From: Plumapathes pennacea
Lineage: Eukaryota > Cnidaria > Anthozoa > Antipatharia > Myriopathidae
DNA: 64,000 bases
NCBI GenBank assembly: GCA_964036295.1
Contig: OZ038463.1
Span: 17,099,069-17,163,068 of the forward strand
Direction: 5' to 3'
Shown: one piece after another, positions 59,301-64,000 of the stretch
How positions within the stretch are numbered: the stretch's first letter is position 1
Layout: each line of letters starts with the position of its first letter
Notes under the pieces: generated by a model
The model's input: the letters and a program-made list of their open reading frames with translations, nothing else
The model's database searches: none
What the model was told of the DNA's origin: nothing
Made by a program: the position numbers and the translations under genes

Positions 59301-61761
59301 TTCTCAAGATGCAGGGTCGCTCAACCTTTAAGAAGCAAGTGTACGAGTGTTGTAATAATAATTTTTAGTTTAATCAAGGTGTCAAAAGAGCAAGGTGTCA
59401 AAAGCCAAGTTCTCTATACTGTGTGATATTTTTATGGTGAGAAATTGGAAGTCTCTCTTGGGAGTTCCGCTCTTGTCCCCTACTTTCCATTTTATATTCT
59501 GGTCTCGACCCAACTCACGCCGCGAGCTCACTGGCAAGGCCAGTCTAGTTATATTTACTTTCGCATTTTTCTTCGTCCAGCTGGTTAAAAGTAAGCGAAG
59601 GAAAGCAAACATAATCAAACGATACCATTTCGACAAGCTGAAGTGGCTCCCGGCTGGGTTTTTCAGCTTTAACATACGCTCGTCAAACAACCGTGAATTC
59701 ATCAAAACTGCGGTGATAATAGCTTAGAAATGAAACAGGCCGACTGGAAATTTAAAAAGCTTGGTAGAAGAAACGCAGTTTAGAAGACGAAAAACAGGTA
59801 AGTAATGAAGCGCAGGCTAGATTAATCGTGGCCTGTGATTAGAAATAAATGTTCGAAGTCAAACTGTTAAAACAATTATCCATGCAAATGAGATAAGTCA
59901 CGCAATTACTCCCAAACCAAAAATGTAGATTCTCTCATCCTTTTGAAGCAAATGTGCGAGTGTTGTAATTATAACGTATAGCTTAATCAGGTTCATTTGA
60001 GTAAATCAAAAGCCAATTTCCCCATACTGTATAATACTTTTTCTGGTGAGAAATCGAAAGAGAAAATTAAAGGTGATCACTCTTGGGAGTCTCGCTCAGC
60101 TCTAGTCCAGAGATTGCTTATTCAACAATTCTTATGGTGCGTGCGAACACTTGAATCGCCAAACCAATCCACACGAAACTTGAATCCCAGCATCTGTTGC
60201 GTTTTCACGCGACAAAACTTGTTCTATAAACAATATTAAGTGCTGACCGCAGCTTCTCTAACTCAGTGTCTTGGCTGTGCTTTCTGCGGAATAGCACGAG
60301 GACGACGCAGCAAAGAACAGCAATGTTGACCTGGTGTAAGATGGCACGTGAATTTGAAACTAAAATAATTTAGAATAGTAGGTTGGTTGTGATCGTCCGG
60401 GTTGGAGTAGTCTCCAGGAAGGCTTGTGACAAGTTGTTGGTGAATGACGTTTCGACTTCCTTAGCGGAAGTCATCTTCAGAGTCAAGTGAAGGATTCGTC
60501 AGATGGTGGTCTATTCACACTCCTTGGTTCTAACAATTTGCCATAATTTAGACTCGTATCAAGTAGAGTTAACTTCAAACATACCAGGATAACAAATGCA
60601 AGAAATCCAGCAAAGACCCAGATCACGTGATGCTTCATTGACAACCAGCAGCTAAAAACAAAAATATTTTGAGTGCGCCGTTAAACAAACACTACATCCA
60701 TTTTACCACTGAATTTACTAAAATAACAACTTACAAGTCCTCGCCGATAGATCCTCTGATATCGTTGTCCGCACCAAACCAACCAATAAGAATGGACACC
60801 CCGGCGCACACCAGAGGGAATCCTGGGTAAATGATTGCTATTAGTTAGTTACGCAGATTTACCCTATCATCTAAATCAGAAACAACTAGGGTTACCTTTG
60901 TTTACATTGTTTCCAGATTTAAAACTTTTCTATCTGTCTATGTCTTCCTCTGCCAAATACTGGTTCTCGGTTTCAGCAAGGATTTGGCGAGTACAAAGTT
61001 ATCTTGATACAAAAATAAACAATTCATAAATTAGTATAAAAGTATCAGTGCAAATCAGTCTGGAAATAAACAACCTTCAATTTGCATTTAGCTTTGCTTT
61101 CTCATGCAAATTCGGAAGCTCTTCGACTAGATTATGCCTACTTTTATCTAGATGCTTCGCACCTTTCACGTTTCGAAATATTTCACTTCCCTCTTGTCGC
61201 GTACAGCATATTGAAGCCTTGCCATTTACTGTAACTTCTGTTGCAAGACATTCTCCCGTGATTAAGTCGATTGAATAATTATGCTAAAATCGAAATATAT
61301 AAGAGGTCCTGTGTGGCGAAATAAATTATTTCTCACTGACAAGAACCAAAGATTATACATTCAGAAATATTGTACACGTTATCGATGGGTCGAGATGTCT
61401 GGGAACCAGCATTGACTTGCCCCGGGTAGGCGAGTTATCCCTGGCGAACCGTTTACATAGGCAAAACTAGCGGGGTACCCGGGTTATGTCGTCCCGCACG
61501 CTTGTAAACACGCTGATTGAAAAAAAAAAAAAAAAAAAAAGGGGGGGGGGGGGAAACCTTAAGGCGCTGGGATAACCTTATATCCTTATAAAATGGCGTC
61601 GATAACTTACCCCACGCAAACAAGTAGCAAAATTGCATGTTCAGAGGTACAGGAAAAACTGTTGTAATCTTGTGGTAGAGCTGAATCCCTTCAATTAACA
61701 TCGAGCAGAATGCAACCAAGAACAAATACTGGATAAGAGACGCAGCGAAAACACAGCCGAT
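56392..61761 (-). CDS. Adhesion-type (family B2) G-protein coupled receptor, 7TM region exons 3-7
   Basis: Six minus-strand exons with intact GT-AG borders and matching phases encode TM3 to the end of TM7. 61611-61761: FAASLIQYLFLVAFCSMLIE then GIQLYHKI (TM3) and YLFAWG. 60735-60822: GFPLVCAGVSILIGWFG (TM4). 60585-60651: CWLSMKHHVIWVFAGFLAFV (second extracellular loop cysteine, TM5). 60248-60330: VNIAVLCCVVLVLFRRK (donor GTCAGC). 56897-57023: VILFPLLGITWVFGLL and FDYIFTVLNSMQ (TM6-TM7). 56392-56433: GFLILVCHG (end of TM7), with a donor after it, so a C-terminal tail exon should follow. These are family B2 hallmarks: C-W-L in loop 2, L-L-G-I-T-W in TM6, and the N-S-M-Q-G-F junction. No stop or frameshift interrupts them. 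TM1-TM2, the extracellular part and the tail are not found here; the BEL element lies where the tail exons might be. Confidence 0.85.
56614..56818. mobile_element. 205-bp MITE, intact copy of the TTAACCCTTTCACTCC family
   Basis: Termini ACCCTTTCATTCGTA and TTGGGAGTTAAAGGGT are imperfect inverted repeats flanked by TA on both sides (56612-56613, 56819-56820). It lies in the receptor intron between exons 56392-56433 and 56897-57023. Confidence 0.7.
57840..59550 (+). mobile_element. Helitron-like non-autonomous unit, copy 3 (internally duplicated)
   Basis: Begins with the CTGGGTTACGAATCAGCACA and TGATTGGTTCA block, contains two direct copies of the core (about 58074-58560 and 58688-59190, period about 614 bp), and ends with hairpin ACTGGC-AAG-GCCAGT followed by CTAG and T. 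It lies in the ~3.2-kb intron of the receptor gene between exons 60248-60330 and 56897-57023. Confidence 0.5.
60400..60490. repeat. Dispersed GAAGTCATCTTCAGAGTCAAG motif repeat
   Basis: The stretch with GACGTTTCGACTTCC and GTCATCTTCAGAGTCAAGTG resembles a sequence I recall as a common dispersed repeat of cnidarian genomes. Only this copy is in the window. Confidence 0.3.
61514..61553. repeat. Poly(A)-poly(G) tract
   Basis: About 22 A followed by about 14 G near the donor side of the TM3 exon. Prone to sequencing error. Confidence 0.85.
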
Positions 61762-62231
61762 CTGCGGATTAGAGACATTGGTATTACGGTAAATTGATAA
61801 TGTCGAGTGAAATGTATTGTTTTTTATGCTCCAGCTGCCATTAATATGCTTGATACATTTTTTCTGAGAAAATAAGTCGGCTTTAGCCATTTAACGAAAT
61901 GCGTCAATCAACCATTTAAGAGTAGAACTGTGCGTCCCTGGTCACACGTTATAAGACAAGTCTTTCTCGTAGATGTAAATTGTACTTTACAGCGTCAGTA
62001 TTCTCATTATACATTGGCCTTACCAAGTTTTTAAAGAGATCGATTCCAATTCGATTCCGAGACAATATTGTTTTTAATAGTTCTGTTGCAGCCAGAGGTC
62101 ACTATAAAGTGACATTGAAATTACTGCGGTAGCTTTAGCAACTATTTTAGCAACCTTTGCACAAAATTATGTCTTTGGCAAAGGTTTGCGATGTTTTTGG
62201 ACTAGATTGTTACTAAATTGATAGCTATTAA

Positions 62232-62745
62232 ATTGTGGGTATCACTGTGACCAGGCTCTTTGTGAGCCCCCCTGTGACCAGATCTTAAGCAGTTACATCT
62301 AGACACTAGTGTACTGAAGCATTTAGGTGCTTAATCGAACATGGACACTCTGTGGCCAGGCTCTCAGTGAGCCAGGACACCCTGTGACCAGATCTTTAGC
62401 AATTACATGGACAGTAGTCTACTGCAACATTTAAGTGCTTAATCGAGCATGGACACTCTGTGACCAGGCTCACCATGAGCCAGGACACCCTGTGACCGGA
62501 TCTTTAGCAATTACATGGACAGTAGTCTACTGCAACATTTAAGTGCTTAATCGAGCATGGACACTCTGTGACCAGGCTCACCATGAGCCAGGACACCCTG
62601 TGACCGGATCTTAAGCAATCTTAATCGAACATGGACACACTGTGACCAGGCTCTCCATAAGCCACTCTGTGACTGGATCTTAGGAATTACATTGACACGA
62701 GTGTACTGCAGCATTTGGACGCTTATTCGAACATGGACACAAAAT
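62232..62745 (+). repeat. 108-bp tandem repeat, ~4.5 units
   Basis: Units start ATGGACACTCTGTGACCAGG and include CACCCTGTGACCAGATCTT and GTGCTTAATCGAGCATGG. Starts at 62341, 62449 and 62557 are exactly 108 bp apart; a later unit lacks 34 bp. Within each unit a shorter CTGTGACCRG motif occurs twice. It lies upstream (minus strand) of the TM3 exon, in what should be a receptor intron. Confidence 0.9.
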
Positions 62746-64000
62746 AATAGTTCATTTCAACAATTACTGATAAACCGTAGTGAAGATAAGGGAATTTTGG
62801 GTTGGAGCTGACATTAGCAATATTATATGATAAATTCATTACCCAATCAGCTGTAAAGAATACATTCAAGGGGATTATACAGCCCATTTGTGAGCAATGT
62901 GTAATACATGATTTACTCGTGTATTACATACTGTTCGCATTTGGGCTATGTATTCCCCATCTCTTCTGTTCTTTAGCAGGAAAACAACAGAGAGAAAGAC
63001 GAAAAAGAGAGAAAACAGACCAAATAACTTTATATAGTCCACTACTGCTTAGCGTTGTATGGTTTAAGCAAAACTCTGTGAATCACAGTGTAATGGAATT
63101 TTGCATTTTGTATTCTAAACAATTTAATAAAAACAACTATTTCAGAGGTCATGATGTCTATGATTACTCTTTCATTGGTGCACCTGTACTTGACTTGTGC
63201 ATGTGATTCACATTCTTCACACATAAATATTGTTCTGCTTATTAATATCATTATTTATAAAATAACTATGATACTACGCGCGCTCTGATTGGTTAAAAAA
63301 CCATTTTATAAATAAGTACAAAGACATGGAAATGACGAATCCTGAAATAAAAAACTGCGTGTCGTCCCCTACTTCAAAGATTCATGTGTTACAGAAACTG
63401 CAGTAGGCTATTAGAGCAAATAGTGAAGCCGTGTGCAAATCATGTGCAATTAGTGAAGCAGCGTGAAGAAAAGTTGTCCGAATAATGCATGAAATTTAAT
63501 TCGGAAACCGTGAGACAGAAAACCAACAATTACACAGTCAAAGAACATTCTCTAAGGTTTCTAACCTTTATACCTTCGTCTCCTGTGGCTCGTAGCTAGT
63601 AACTAGGTGGCTTATATCACCGGAGTTTCACATGAATAATTGTAGGTTTATGGTGATGAAGGCACAAGCAGTCTTCGCTAATGAGTCTGTCTCGGCTGTC
63701 GGCTCGGTGGCACAAAAGCTGTTGAGTCAATTCAATGGAGTTGACTGTCGTCAGAGTTCAAGTAATGCTCAAGTAAAGCAAACAAATGTACAAACTACCT
63801 TCTTCAGCAGAATAGTGTTGTTGTGCAGACATGTTTACGTCGAGTGACACCGTTGTCCTGAAAGTTGAAACCTGACGGCTCAAAACATTCTCGCCGGTTC
63901 TTTTGAATTCTTGACAAACAGTGGTACTAATATCTGACACATTTCTTGCGAAATTCATCTTCATTTAGCAGCCTGTCAAGTTTTTCAAGTGAACGGGAGT
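62746..64000. other. No gene recognised
   Basis: I searched for TM1-TM2 or GPS/GAIN exons of the receptor on the minus strand and found none. Plus frames at 62802-63206 and 63632-63847 have no recognisable domain; the second (MKAQAVFANESVSAVGSVAQ) has no splice or promoter context to support it. Confidence 0.4.

Noticed and set aside
63632-63847. 71-codon plus frame as an exon of the receptor
   Set aside because: It is on the wrong strand for the receptor and shows no membrane segment or GPS motif.

Overview
The window looks like animal nuclear DNA, most likely from an anthozoan cnidarian and probably a stony coral. The genes have spliced GT-AG exons, introns are long and full of transposons, and non-coding DNA dominates. 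The species is inferred from repeat character and gene style, not from a marker gene. Only two ordinary host genes are clear, both on the minus strand. One is a set of exons for an adhesion-type (family B2) G-protein coupled receptor at 56.4-61.8 kb, open and splice-compatible throughout. The other is a CLPTM1-like (CLPTM1L) gene at 23.8-30.8 kb whose splice sites are intact but which carries three in-frame stops, a one-base frameshift and a missing conserved exon, so I call it a pseudogene. Fragments of an endoglycoceramidase-like gene (2.6-2.8 kb) and a RecQ-like helicase (3.1-3.3 kb) lie near the left end. A transposon-type protein runs off the left edge.

Layout. 0-10.6 kb: gene fragments, an AACGTT-rich tandem array, an element bounded by inverted repeats, MITEs and a Helitron-like repeat. 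10.6-17.5 kb: a large palindrome with 2.8-2.95 kb arms around a 1.1 kb spacer; each arm carries the same TTA-flanked MITE. 17.5-23.7 kb: repeats, including a second Helitron-like unit with a LINE 3' end inserted in it. 23.7-30.8 kb: the CLPTM1L pseudogene, with a CR1/RTE-like LINE inserted so that about 210 bp, including a whole 51-bp exon, is duplicated on both sides. 30.8-35.8 kb: no gene recognised; several foldback elements. 35.8-55.9 kb: a three-level nest of transposons. 56-62 kb: the receptor exons, with repeats in the introns. 62.2-62.7 kb: a 108-bp tandem array.

The nest is the main feature. A BEL/Pao LTR retrotransposon (two 284-bp LTRs, 5-bp target duplication) was entered by an L1/Tx1-type LINE (15-bp target duplication). 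The second ORF of that LINE was then entered by a 7.5-kb element with perfect ~36-bp terminal inverted repeats and a 4-5 bp target duplication. This innermost element has no recognisable transposase. It carries two different long subterminal tandem arrays that share the quasi-palindrome GTCCGACGGAC, and between them a spliced gene. The last exons of that gene look like the C-terminal motif X/I region of a prokaryotic-style (beta-class) amino-methyltransferase. This combination is the best candidate in the window for an undescribed system. Reading phase agrees across both nested insertion points, so each host element was in frame there when it was hit.
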